Assembly (NCBI GenBank): GCA_950295325.1
Contig: OX485804.1
Coordinates: 26,784,001-26,848,000, forward strand
Reading direction: 5' to 3'
Length of the DNA: 64,000 nucleotides
DNA from: Polytrichum commune
Lineage: Eukaryota; Streptophyta; Polytrichopsida; Polytrichales; Polytrichaceae
The position numbers were made by a program, and so were the translations under genes. The notes beneath the pieces are model-generated. The model saw only the letters and a program-made list of their open reading frames with translations, ran no database searches and had not been told where the DNA came from. Of this stretch, positions 38,858-50,400 are shown in pieces; position 1 is the stretch's first letter; every line of letters starts with the position of its first letter.

Positions 38858-41800
38858 GTCCGATACGCAGTGCTCGGAGTCATCTACCGATGCGTCATCC
38901 GGTCCCTCTAGACATTCTAGTGCCTTGGCAACCACTCCTGGCCCTACTTCCACTGCATCGTCCAATATGGGTGTTCTCGGTACGATATCGTCCTGAAACG
39001 CCGTCACTTGTAATCCGGGAAAATCAGAAGTCCTACCTAGTGCTATGCACTGTACTTCATCCGTTCTTTGTTGTTTGGAGAATACCCGAACCCCTCTCGG
39101 TTCCTTGTGCAAAACAACTTCCCATCCACACTTCGCTACGTCAGGTGCAAAAAAAACTTGTTCGATGTGGAGAGGAAATGCAAATGATTGTGCTGAGAAC
39201 GGGATCAATCTGTCAAAGTTTACACTGGTGAAACCATAGTCGTCGCGCTTCATCGTCGCCCCATCTCCCTTAATGTTTGCAACGACCCAATTGCAATAGA
39301 GGACCACCACCTCGAAGAATCCATAGTCCACAGATAGGATTTCCTCCACCCAACCCACATACTCCAACTCCGCTGCCTTTGGATTTGTGTCCTTCAGGCC
39401 CGAGCGACATAATTGTCGAAATGTTGCGGCCACCCCAGAGTCCATCGTTGTCAATTGCGCCTGTGCGCTTCGGACACGGATGTGGTTTCTAAACGCATAC
39501 ATGGATCGATACGACTTCGCTGCATCCGATGGAGGTAACATCAAGGCCCTAACGTCTTCATGTACCTCCTCCGTGCCTTCTTCTATGGTGCGCATCACTG
39601 CTTTTGGAAACCAAATGTGGAAATCCTCGTCGCGCAGCTCCGCTGGGTACATTACCCGCGCCTTCCGCTTCTTGCGCCTGTATTCGTGCCGCTCACATTC
39701 CCGCCGTGACATGTCATCCTCGTGTTTCCTGCATTTTGGATACAACCCACCACATCATTACCCGTGACTTGCTGAAATCACTAAGGGCAGTCATATTTGC
39801 ATACAACAGTAGTCGTACTGTGTCGCGATAACTACAACGAAATGCATATTTTACGACTACATTTTGTGATTGTACTCAGTCATAAATCCCAAAATATGAC
39901 TGACTGTAGTCATATTTTTTTGTCACAAAAGATGTGTTTTGTTATAGTTCGTATGGTCTGCACTGTTGTTCTATGAGAGGTGGTGCATTTAAGGTTCTTC
40001 TACTAAAATGTGAACTCACCTCCTCCACTCCTCCAGTGGTGCCGCATTGTTCACCACGAACTCATGTATCCATTGTCGAAGGTCGGATGGGAGATGACGC
40101 GCCCGCCCGCCACCTTCGAGGATCTCATCATACATTGATGGGTCTTCTTTGTCATCCCACACTCTTCGAGTGGTGACTGTATATTCTTGCATATACTCCG
40201 TACAAAATCCCAATGCCTCTACTATGGCGTAGCCTTCAGCCATGCAACCCTCTGGGCGAGTACGGTTTCGGACATACCCTTTTAGAGTCTTCAGGTACCT
40301 CTCGATAGGGTACATCCAACGTGTATGTACGGGTCCACAAATTTCCACTTCCTCCACGAGATGCAGGACCAAATGGCTCATGATGTCAAAAAATGATGGC
40401 GGGAATTCTTTTTCCAACATGCATAGTGCTATGGCCGCTTCACACCTCATCTCCTGTATTGTTGCAGGATCAATGGACTTAGCACACACCCTCCTGAATA
40501 CACGGCTCAACATTATTATTGATGTCCGCACTTCCTTTTCCATTGTGCAGCGCACACATAGTGCCAACACTTGCTGCATGAGGACATGGTAGTCATGGGA
40601 TTTCAGGCCTTTAATTTGCCCATCTACGTTTACGCGCTTCTTCAACTGTCCCACATAGTGAGTGGGGGTTCGCAGTGCACGCACTTGCTCCACAAAGACT
40701 TCACGCTCTTCTTTCGTCATAACGTACGAGGATCGAGGTAGAATCACGCTACCGGGTTTTGTTCCTGCTACGGGCCAAAGATGCGGGCGTATACACGCCT
40801 CCTTCATGTCCAGACGAACTCCAAGTGTATCCTTCTCTCCAAATATGGTTTTCATCACATTCTCAGCGATGTTTTTCTCACAGTGCATAACATCCAACGT
40901 GTGTCGAATTAGAAGATCCTGCACAATGACTCGACCCAGTGAGAAATTTTCCAGAGCGAATCACAATATCACTACGTGCAATCATGTGACTGTACATGAC
41001 TACGTCCACTCACATAATACTCATAAACAATATTACTATATGCAATCATGTCACTACGTCCACTCCCTTAATTCTCATAATAAGAAACACGTACTTTCCA
41101 GTATGGAAGGTCATATAGACATGTCCTCCTCTTCACTCCATGTTCGTGTACGGGGTCTGTCGTCTGCCCAGTTTGGTTTCTGTAGTGTTTTTTCGTCCAC
41201 TCTTCTCGCTCGTTCGCATATCGCAATTGTTCTCGACCACTCATCCTTCTTGGCGGTGGTCTCATCTCCGGCTGCCCATCAAAATTGGACCTTTGTCGTC
41301 TCCATTGGTGGGTCATTGGCAGTTGTCGTCTATGCCCAAGGTAAACATTTGTTTTCAGCGCTTTGGAACGCCGTGTTGCCACGTTGGGGCCACACACGGG
41401 GCAAGCCCTATGTCCTTTTGTTACTTGCCCCGAAATCAAACCGTACGCGGGGAAGTCATTCACCGTCCACAAAAGCATGCCATGTAGCTTAAATGTTTTA
41501 TCTTTGGGGTTTCCTTGCGATCCGTCCAAGCAATCGATCCCTTTCCAAAGCTCTTGGAGCTCTTCAATCAACGGTGCCATGTACACATCCACGTTCCTGT
41601 CCTTTACACTCTCTTTTCCTGGTATGATTAGCGCAAGCATCATGAAGAAGTTTTTGGTCACTAACCAAGGGGGGAGATTGTAGTTTAGCATGACCACGGG
41701 CCAAGTAGAGTGGCTGAGACTTTGGTTCCTAAATGGATTTACGCCATCCAGTGCAAGGCCAAGCCTAACGTTCCGTTCATCTTCCGCAAACCATGGCCAC

Positions 41801-42720
41801 CTATTATTTACGTGGTCCCAAGCCTTCGAGTCCACCACGGACCTCATCACCTTGTCCTTACTTTTCCCACCTACATGCCACTTCATTAGGCCCGCGATCC
41901 GTGTGCAGCTGTACATCCTTCGCAAACGAGGAATCAAGGGAAAGTGTCTCAAAACTTTGACTGGAATTGTACCGGAGTTCTCTACAAAGCGCGATTTGTG
42001 GCATGTTGGGCACTCCGTTGCATTCTCCAATTCTTTCCGAAACAAACAACATCCATCTCTACACGCATGTATTGAGTTGTAGGACAACCCCAACTTCATC
42101 AACAAGCCTTTCGCCTCGTTAAATGATTTCGGTAGTGTGTTGTCCTTGGGTAAAATTGTCTCCTTCAACAACTTCAACAACTCATCCACAAAGTTGTTTG
42201 GTACAGCGAATGTGGTGCAACACAATAGTATCAAGAGTGTCGATGTGAGACGGTTCGAGGGGCTTCCCTCATACAGTGGAGTTCCAGCTTCGCATAAGAG
42301 CTTCTGGTGGTCTACCCCACTGGGGTCCTCACTGTTCATCGTACTCCCTCTTGTTTCCATGGGGTCATTCGTTTCTTCCCTTTCCCCCTCGCTACCTTCA
42401 CTGTCCTTCGTTGTGAAACCATCCTCCCCTTCATCGTCTTCAACCAATGCATCCCCGAGTCCCTCATGTATTGTGGCTTCGGTTTCGTATCCATAAAATT
42501 TGAGGTCATCGTACTTGCCAAAGCACTCTGCCACCATACGTAGAACCTGAACTTCTCCTTCTTGTCCATCGTTTGTGTTAGGGTATGTCTGGCTTCTTTG
42601 CCCAATCCGGGGTGCATGGGAGAACAAGTCAATCGGGCTGTACTCGTCCTGCAGATAGTGATAAATTTGTTCGCACGTTATATATTTTCGCTTTGGCAGA
42701 AACATACGACAAGGACTCAT
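38840..42720 (-). CDS. CACTA transposase TNPD (TNP2 / DUF4218 / DUF4216), three exons
   Basis: This is the catalytic transposase that would cut and join the element ends. Exons 42,720-41,095, 40,918-40,020 and 39,728-38,840 join in phase (donors GTACGT and GTGAGT; acceptors GTGCAG and ATGCAG) to about 1,137 residues. The first junction restores LPYWK-DLLIRHTLDVMHCEKN, the hallmark junction of TNP2 and DUF4218. TNP2 motifs include ALDGVNPF (residue about 325), WTVNDFPAYGLISG (about 420) and KGHRACPVC. DUF4218 fills the second exon; DUF4216 (YVGWVEEILSVDYG, VVLYCNWV) lies in the third. The start is the ATG before SPCRMFLPK; the usual N-terminal zinc region is absent and may sit in the neighbouring SET gene. 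An LTR element inserted three codons before the natural stop replaces the end with five residues. Both introns carry AGTCAT motifs. Confidence 0.93.
39830..39949. mobile_element. MITE-like 120-bp relic with CACTA-type ends in transposase intron 2
   Basis: The left end ACTACAACGAAATGCATATT aligns with the element's own terminal repeat. The right end TGTCACAAAAGATGTGTTTT, then GTTATAGT, resembles the inverted terminus with more changes. Between them are ATGACTGACTGTAGTCAT and similar motifs. No 3-bp target duplication is evident (GAT and CGT flank it). It may be a decayed short deletion derivative of the same family, or terminal-like regulatory sequence. Confidence 0.5.
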
Positions 42721-43175
42721 AACAATGACGATCATAGAACACGGACTGTATATAACGTGCACATATTATATACAAATGTATAAAAACGACAAGGAGCAAT
42801 CACAAGTAACATTGTATCACATGGATGAGTCATAAATTTGTGACTTCTGTGTTACATGATTCTGTCATAAAATGTGTAATGTATCTACGAGGGGCAATCA
42901 TGAAACGCCGAATATAACATGAACTTGTAACATGCGTGGGGGGGGGATGTTCATCGATTATGAAGACAAGAGTGTGTTAGGTAAAAGAAATTTCATGCAC
43001 CATACAAATACAAGCATTGGATGTAAAAAATTGATCATGTTCCACATACACATGTATACCGTGGTCTGGACATGTATACAAAATTTTGTCAAAACAAAAT
43101 ATGACTTCGTGTAGTCATGTTAGTGAACACATGGCACACTTTAGTCATTCCGAATGTGGACGGATGGGTGTCAGC
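42721..43175. other. spacer between the SET gene and transposase, no gene seen
   Basis: This AT-rich spacer has scattered ATGACT/AGTCAT-like motifs (for example near 42,830-42,870 and 43,105) and a short G run at 42,939. It should hold the SET gene's 3' end and the transposase promoter, unless the two are spliced together. Confidence 0.5.
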
Positions 43176-44161
43176 CTACAATGCGGTGTGCGGGTTCAAA
43201 GAGTAATGTGCATACAACTCTTCTCCGACCATAATGTCCTTTGTGGCCATGGTGATTACATACCCCCATTCCTGTTTGTTCCAGGGTTTTGGCAACATGC
43301 GAAATTCCCACACCACATTTCCTATTTCTTTGCGTCCTATGGAACTATTTATGAAGCCTGCGACATTCCCTTTCATTACATCTCCATCGATGTACAAGTC
43401 CGGCTCAACTTGCATCGCATATGACTTCACTCGAGGTTGTGCCTTCTTCAAGGCACTGTATTCTCCCTTGGTGTATTGTGGTCCTACGAATGGAAGCAGT
43501 TCCTCTCCCTCTTTGGCGGGTTGAAGTGCAAAGAGACCCCAACCCATGAATGGGAAGTTGGACACCCTTACTTCCCATTCTCTATTCCAGTATGAAAACT
43601 TTATAAATTTTGGGATGGACCCGTCACACCACTGTCCGTCATACACGTTTGACCCCCATGACTGCAAGGCTCGTACTCTTGCAGACGCAGTGTTTGGCAT
43701 TGACTGTGAAGGCATTTCGTGTCCTCCTAGAAACTTTCTCAGGGATGTCTTGCAAGCAGCTTTTACAATGGGTCTCCATCGGGCCTACAAAATTCATGTA
43801 CACAAAGATGAAAACTCGCTCAAAGCAGGACCACCCGCTGACGCTCATTCACAAGTTGTTTCATGGAATGACTCACCAAGATAGAGGCTGTAAACACGGG
43901 GTCCCTTTTTTTGCTGCGAAGATGCTTTCGAATTGTGGCTCGATCGAGGACTTTCCCTCCTGCACACTCCATGCAAGGGCATGGGTACTTGGATAGCCGC
44001 ATTGCATCTGCTTGGACCTCTTCTTCTTGCCATAACTGTAGATGCTTCAAGCTTTCGACCTCCCCTCCTGCCATCCTGTGGTGTGCACGGCATACGCGCT
44101 GGGTCAATTTGTGATATGGGAATACCTTACAAGGAGGAAGTGCTCGTATGCACGCAGTCAC
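43176..44161 (-). CDS. SET-domain protein with N-terminal CxCxxC motif, encoded within the CACTA element
   Basis: Two exons fit: 44,161 (5' limit uncertain; first ATG 44,074) to 43,877 with donor GTGAGT, and 43,784-43,176 with acceptor TTTTGTAG. The 92-nt intron joins them in phase 0. Exon 1 ends KYPCPCMECAGGKVLDRATI then RKHL, which resembles the zinc motif that starts TNP2 transposases (Transpos_assoc). Exon 2 is a SET fold: WEVRVSNFPFMGWGLFAL (GxG motif), GEELLPFVGPQY, DLYIDGDVMKGNVAGFINSS, NVVWEF, and ITMATKDIMVGEELYAHY with the C-terminal tyrosine. The usual N-H-S is N-S-S, so methyltransferase activity is uncertain. SET proteins methylate lysines, often on histones. The gene lies between the transposase and the divergent promoter. 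It looks like captured host sequence fused to a transposase N-terminus; splicing onward to the transposase is not excluded. Confidence 0.8.
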
Positions 44162-44189
44162 CTATCTATGTGGATTAATACGGTCTAAG

Positions 44190-44350
44190 GGAAGTCAAAT
44201 AACCCAAGGCAGTCATATAACACAGGGGAGTCATATAAGACATGACAGTCATATGACACAGGGTAGTCATATAAGACATGGCAGTCATAGAACACACGGG
44301 GGTCATATAACACATGTCAGTCATATAAGACATGACAGTCATCAGCTCAT
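44190..44350. repeat. tandem AGTCATATAA motif cluster
   Basis: About nine copies of a 17-20-bp unit such as GACAGTCATATAAGACATG stand in tandem just upstream of the leftward SET gene. They resemble the element's subterminal motifs, so they could be binding sites for its own TNPA-like protein in the central promoter region; that role is inference. Confidence 0.7.
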
Positions 44351-44410
44351 GACTAGAAGGCGTGAAAATACTCTAACCGAAGCCGTGAAGCAACTTGAAG
44401 GAATATTATG

Positions 44411-45724
44411 AAACATCATGAACCCAATCCACTTTGTATGAATCTTCTTTTACAACATTCATGAACGTGTTTGATAAATCGTGGCATATGATTGTATGAT
44501 TTAAATAAAAGTATCCTAGTTGAGTTGGTTGAGAAGACTCGACTGGTCATAAACTAAGTAGCTCATTCTCTTTGAGTTGGATAAGGGTTGTTTTCAATAT
44601 GAGATCAAGGGCTGCGAGGAAAGAAAATTAGGATGTCTCATTGTCCAAAAACCACGACCATCGGATATTCACGTCACTTTTTAAAGCCTTGATCATGGGA
44701 CATGTTGTGAAGCATACTTAGGGAAATGGCTATGGGCACAATTTGGATTTGCTAATCATTTTGCACTAATTGTGTATTTCACATCCTATGAGAAGAGGGT
44801 TTAAAGAGAGTTGTGTTTATTCAAGACCCACTTACCTTAGTGACCACTAATGTGACCTTATGGACCATTGTGCACAATATGTATCTTCTTGGTCATTGAG
44901 TGTCCACAATTATATATGGGAGCTCACACATAGTGAGCTAAAGTTTCCTATTTTCAAAGCCGAGCAAACACCAAGCATTACTTTCATTTGATTTAATTAT
45001 AGTCATGAGAAATGCATAACATTTGTTGATTTCTTAACTAAATACGCGGGTTCTCCCAATTGTGTTCATTGTTCAATGTAGAGTAGTTCTTTGAATTTTG
45101 AAGACGTATTCCAATCTTTTCTAAACATATGTCTTTATGATATTTTCTTTTTGATGATCCTCACCGAACCAATTATCAATCATATCTAGGGGTCCGATTA
45201 AAGAAGGACTCAACTTAAGCCCATCTACCTTACATACTTAGAAAAGGTGGTACCAAGGGACCATTTCAACATCAACAGTTCTTTTCGCTCCTAAATGAAA
45301 ACTCGTCCTAGAAGTGCAAAGCAGACTCAATGAACACCGACCTGAAGGATGGGTTTCATTTGTTAACAAAACACTTGAATATTAAGAAGGTACCAAATAC
45401 AATCTCAAAGGGTGAATAGGTATTATATTAAGTTATAATTGACCACTATTATGTCCGTATAATGTCAAGTCATCCAATGTGGATGAAGGGGATTTAGTTT
45501 AAAAAAGGTCCCCGTTAAGGTTGAGGGTCGATTTATTCCAACTAGACTCCATAAGATTAATTTAGGGACTTTGATGTGTAATTTGATGTCAATTTCATAA
45601 TGGATGAGTTTACATAGACACCACGAATCCCTCGTCAAGTTCATGCCTTATAAACTTATATTGGTATAAAAGATCACATGGATAATGAAGTAAGTGTCAT
45701 GAAGCCCATATATACTTTTTTGGT
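44411..45724. other. AT-rich stretch with no recognised gene
   Basis: I see no coding potential, no matching repeat elsewhere in the window and no terminal structure. It may be an old decayed insertion or part of the spacer between the divergent transcription units. Confidence 0.5.
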
Positions 45725-45855
45725 AAAAGTAATTTCGAATGTTGAGAATGTAAAAGTAATTTCAAATGTTGAGAATGTAAAAGTAATTTCAAATGTTGAG
45801 AATGTAAAAGTAAAGAGAATGTTGAGGATGTAAAAGTAAAGAGAATGTTGGGCTT
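45725..45855. repeat. 27-bp minisatellite, about five copies
   Basis: Three near-identical 27-bp units (AAAAGTAATTTCAAATGTTG then AGAATGT) and two shorter variants (AAAAGTAAAGAGAATGTTG) follow each other. Confidence 0.85.
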
Positions 45856-46010
45856 TAATTTGGTTGATGGATGAACTCATCCGTCCACGACAATGTTTGA
45901 TGACTTTTTCATAGCCCAATATTTGTTACTATAAAAAAATGTAAAATTTCACTATTTACGTGCAAATTAAAGTTTCTGATCTATTTTAAAGAGGTCTATT
46001 TTTATAATTT

Positions 46011-46079
46011 ATCTCTCCCTCCCTCTCTCTCTCTCTCTCCCTCCCTCTCTCTCCCTCCCTCCCTCCCTCCCTCCCCCTC

Positions 46080-46119
<40 letters not shown>

Positions 46120-46375
46120 CCTCTCTCTCTGTCCCTCCCTCCCCCTCCCCCTCTCTCTCTCTCTCTCTCTCTCTCCCTCCCTCTCTCTCTGTCCATCCCT
46201 CCCTCCCTGTCCCTGCCTCGCCCTCCTCGTCCCCTCCCCCGCACGCGCTCCCTCAGCCGCAGTCCCTCACTCGTGCCTCCTACCCTCCCCCGCCCTCCAT
46301 CCCTCGCTCTCCTCCTCCCCGGACCTCCCTCCCTCCCCCGCCCTCCATCCCCTCGCTCTCCTCCTCCCTCATCTG
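46011..46375. repeat. polypyrimidine (CT/CCCT) tract
   Basis: About 200 bp of nearly pure CTCTCT/CCTCCC on the plus strand grade into a C-rich stretch with CGCCCTCC-type units. Long CT tracts occur near plant promoters. This one lies 1.1 kb upstream of the rightward gene's first recognised exon and could be part of its promoter or 5' leader, which is inference. Confidence 0.8.
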
Positions 46376-46380
46376 TCACA

Positions 46381-47448
46381 ACTTTGAGGATTCAGATTTA
46401 ATTTATAGCAGATTCAGGTGAGAGGCAGATTCAGGCTCGAAGACATGGTTTAGGGATCGCGAAATTTGATGTGGTTTAGGGTGGCAGACTCTTTGGATTC
46501 GGTGGCAGACTCGAAGGATTCGGCACCTGCCTCGAAATCTCCGCAGCCTCAATACATTTGGCTCATTCAGGTGAGGTGGTGGGTGAGAGGGTTTTGTGAG
46601 AGTTGTGTTGGGTGAGGTGGTGGGTGGTGGGTGGTGGGTGGTGTGCATGTATCTAGAGAGCTGGTTGTGTGAGGTGGTGGGTGGTGGGTGGTGGGTGCCG
46701 AGAGGGAGTGGGTTTCGAGAGAGGGAGTGGATTTTGCGGCAGCAGGTGGGTTTCGGGAGACAGGTATACATTGGCCATTTTTGAGTTTAAATAGACACCA
46801 GATTCGGTGTCGGAGCTGCTGGCTGGTGGGTGCAGCTTCCTCCACCCCCCGACTTCGGTGGTGGGTGCACCTCGGCACCACATTTGATGTTATTTGTGCA
46901 GGTAATGTGGCAGCAGGGTTTTCAGAGGCAGACCTCTCTCCTAAACTTTTCAGGGTTTTCCCTCTCTCCACCACTTCCACTCACCCTCCAAGGTTGTGCA
47001 CTCTCCCATCTCCAAGGAGAGTAATTTTAGTTTAAGTATTTCATAATACTTCAAAAACTTCAAAACTTGTGCTTTGAAAGACGACATCTAAATTGAAAAA
47101 TGATGAACCCTATTTCGGACACAAAATCGGGTCTCAATGTATTATTCTACATGTCACGAATGAAAGTTATTCTAATCCGGTCACTTATCTTAGTCAAACA
47201 CCTAAATATCATGCTAAAACCCCGCACACACAATCGAATACCTGTGGAGAAAGTTGACCTCACCTATATTCGCAACTCCCTTGGCATTTGTTGTAGAGGA
47301 GCTGGTTGTTCAATCCCTTATCCGCTAACCTGTAGCATCCACAAAAAATTGATGAGGACTGGTAGGGAATACAAAACAAACATCAAAAATGTATACAACC
47401 TGTTTGTATTCTAGTGAACACTAATGTGGATTATGGTTTTGCAGAATC
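46381..47448 (+). promoter_or_regulatory. probable promoter/leader of the TNPA-like gene with two G-quadruplex-type runs
   Basis: Two stretches (46,617-46,644 and 46,672-46,697) consist of four GGG runs separated by TGGT, which fits the G-quadruplex pattern. No plausible long coding frame is present. The stretch 47,100-47,440 looks like intron and ends in GGTTTTGCAG at 47,444, just before the ATG at 47,449, so upstream non-coding exons are likely. Confidence 0.4.
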
Positions 47449-50400
47449 ATGGAGGAAGAAATTCCGGAGTATGAGAGGATACGGAAGAAAAACATCGAGG
47501 CCAACAACCAGAAGCTGAGGGAACTCGGTCTGACACCAATTGGGACCTCTCATTTCAAGAGGCCTGAGGACCCCGGGTATGTAACCCCAAACCCTAATAC
47601 AACGGACCTGCTACCGCTAGCTTTGCTTATGAAGTTTGAAACTTTTATGAATCTTTGTAGTCATAAATTGCATACAACTTGCTGAAGACATGACTGTTTG
47701 CAGTCATAGTTCATAGTATTATGACTCTCTGTAGTCATAATTCAGAATATTATGACTTCCTGTAGTCATACTTTAAGGTCTGTATGACACAGTCCAGTCA
47801 CATTTTTGTGAGTGTGAGTCTTCCCAGTCCTAAACATATTGTAACTTCTTCGAACATCCATGTTGTTGTGCATCATATGTGGCTTCTATTGGTTGTCTAT
47901 GATCGTGCATTTATGATCATGTGTATGAACAATGTTTTTGTTTGACATCACATAATGAATGAATAATTCCATACTACCCAACAGTCCAGAGTTACCAAAT
48001 TTGAAAGGGAATTGAAACCATAATGCATAGGCTAAATATTTCGGGTGTCATATTGAGTAACAATGTAGCGAGGGCTAACTAAGCTGCCCACATGCATGAT
48101 TGGTTGGTGCCCGTGATGATAATGAAAGTTTGAATCATTGGAACTCAATTATTACTAGCTAGAGCACGTGTATGTGTTTGTTACATATTCCTTTCGTAAG
48201 ATGAATTCACAAAGGTTCAAACTCAATTTTATGTGTTGACAATGTGTATGTGTTGTGTATGTGTTGTGTATGTGTTGTGTATGTGTATGTGTATGTTATG
48301 ACAACATGTATGTGTGGTGTATGTGTTGTGTATGTGTTGACAATGTGTATGTGTTGTCAACTCTGCAATAGATTCATAACATTCAATTTCAATTTTTATT
48401 TTCAACCATCCTCAATCCATGTTGTGAACAATTTCATGATTATGACTCCTCCCAGTCAAAAAAATGTGGAGACCACATGACTCATTTGAGTCATGTTACA
48501 GCATTGGCAGTCGTTTACCTTTCAATTTTTGTGGGATGTAATGTCCGTCTAATAACTCACGCTCGTACTGAACAGTGTGGTTCCCGTGACTTCCACCAAA
48601 AATGCCGAAATGAACAATGTACTTGTCAATTTGATAACAAAAATAGCTAATCTGCCTGATGGCATGCAAGTGGAAGTTTTTCGCACAATTGCTAGTTTCC
48701 CGGCAATTACATTGCCGGTTTTGGAAATGACTTCGAATGAGGTTGCGCGTGTTTTTGAGAGCAGCCGTGGCGTGCCTGTGGGAGAGCCGGGCCCATCTGT
48801 AGAGCAGGGTGGTGGCTGGGGTGTGACCACTAGAGCGAAGGGAAAAAAACAACTTCCTGAAACGGACCTCGATGATGACGAGGACGAAGAGGACGAAGAG
48901 GAGACTTCCGAGGACGAGCGGCCCAGACCAAGGAGGCGGAAGGTAAAAACATAAATCTCCGTAGTTTCTTGCACTTGGAAACGCATTTAGTCGTTCGCGT
49001 TACTTGGGTCTCATTCCAAACACATATAGAAAAAATGTTGATAACATATGTCCGTATATGCATATCACTCCAGGAGGTCATAATCTGACCCCGAACATGA
49101 TACTTAGTGCAGTCATGTAATATGACTATAGGTAGTCATATGACTTTGTCCAGTCATATTATGCAATCATATCCTTCCACTCGGCCATGTAGTGTGACTC
49201 GATGCAATCATGTAACTTACTACAGTCATGTAGGGTGACTCCACTGTCTCATATAGCATACTGTACGACTGGGTGTGTAGGGTAATGCAAATGAACCCAG
49301 GTCATGGCCGTTGCAATCTAGCGGAAAGAAGGGCAAGGCGGTCGAGGAGGAGGATATCCTGCTGTCCCAAGACATGCAAGATACTCTCCGGGCTTGTGAG
49401 ATGGACGCCGACGAAGCATCGGCGGACAGCGAGGAGGCAGACATAGGCATAGGGCATCGTAACGAGCTCCTTGACGAGCTGGAGCTCCGGGAAGTAAGCA
49501 TTTTGCGGCGTATGGCTCAAAAAGGAGTCGATCCGACAGAACTTCGGGAGAAGGTGCGTTGCCTTGGCCGGACGGCAGAGGTTGAAGGCGGCGACGGAAG
49601 CGCGCGGCTTCGACAGTCGAAGTTGAAGAACCTTAGGCGGTCCTTGAAGAAGAGTGACGAGATGCACAGTTCCAGTGGTGGTCAGCGTTTGTGGGTCGAG
49701 GTCGACGAGGCCGGGTGCCCGACAGGGATACACAGGCCTGACTGGCTGACGCGACTACGCGGGTACTCTCGCGACCTCGACTGGAGCGTCGACAACTTCA
49801 GGGCACACCCACGGCCCTTGTTGTTGGCAATTAAAGACAAGATGGCCGCACAGTTCGAGTACCGTGGTGGACTCGGAGACGTGCCTGAAGCTATTTTTTT
49901 CCAGATTTTGCGGCAGCAGATGCGCACTCGCAGGTCGAACATGAAGAAACTCATAGAGAGTTGTGGCCCGCTCCCACCGTATGTGAAGAAGGCGCACGTC
50001 GACAACTTCAAGAGGTTAATTGCCTGGACGGACAAAATCGCGGAAGCCACGCGCATGAAAGCCGCACGGCAGACCGTGCAGACCTTGTCGTATTCTGGAA
50101 GGTCCGAAGGGGAGGTGCGCTCTAGACTGGTAAGTGATTTTGTGTGCAAGTCATTCAAACATAAATATGTGACAACCTGAAGTCATATAATGAATGATAT
50201 CACTTTACATAATCACACCGGAAGTCGTATGACCATAGATAGTCACACGCTGCCTGAATATGACTTCACATAGTCATATTCAGAGACATATGACTTCACC
50301 TAGTCATATTGTGATTCATATGACTTCACCTAGTCATATGTTGAGTAATATGACTTCAGCTAGTCATATTCTTAGTAATATGACTTTCCATAGTCATATT

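Noticed and set aside
40662-41683. Plus-strand open frames of 106-276 residues opposite the transposase
   Set aside because: They are antisense shadows of TNP2 exons, which carry the conserved motifs on the minus strand.
44411-45724. A possible old retroelement fragment in the central AT-rich spacer
   Set aside because: No terminal repeats, primer site or domain remnant could be recognised, so no element is called.
46002-46379. Arg/Glu/Gly-rich minus-strand frame of 125 residues
   Set aside because: It is a translation of the CT/CCCT pyrimidine tract (low complexity), not a gene.
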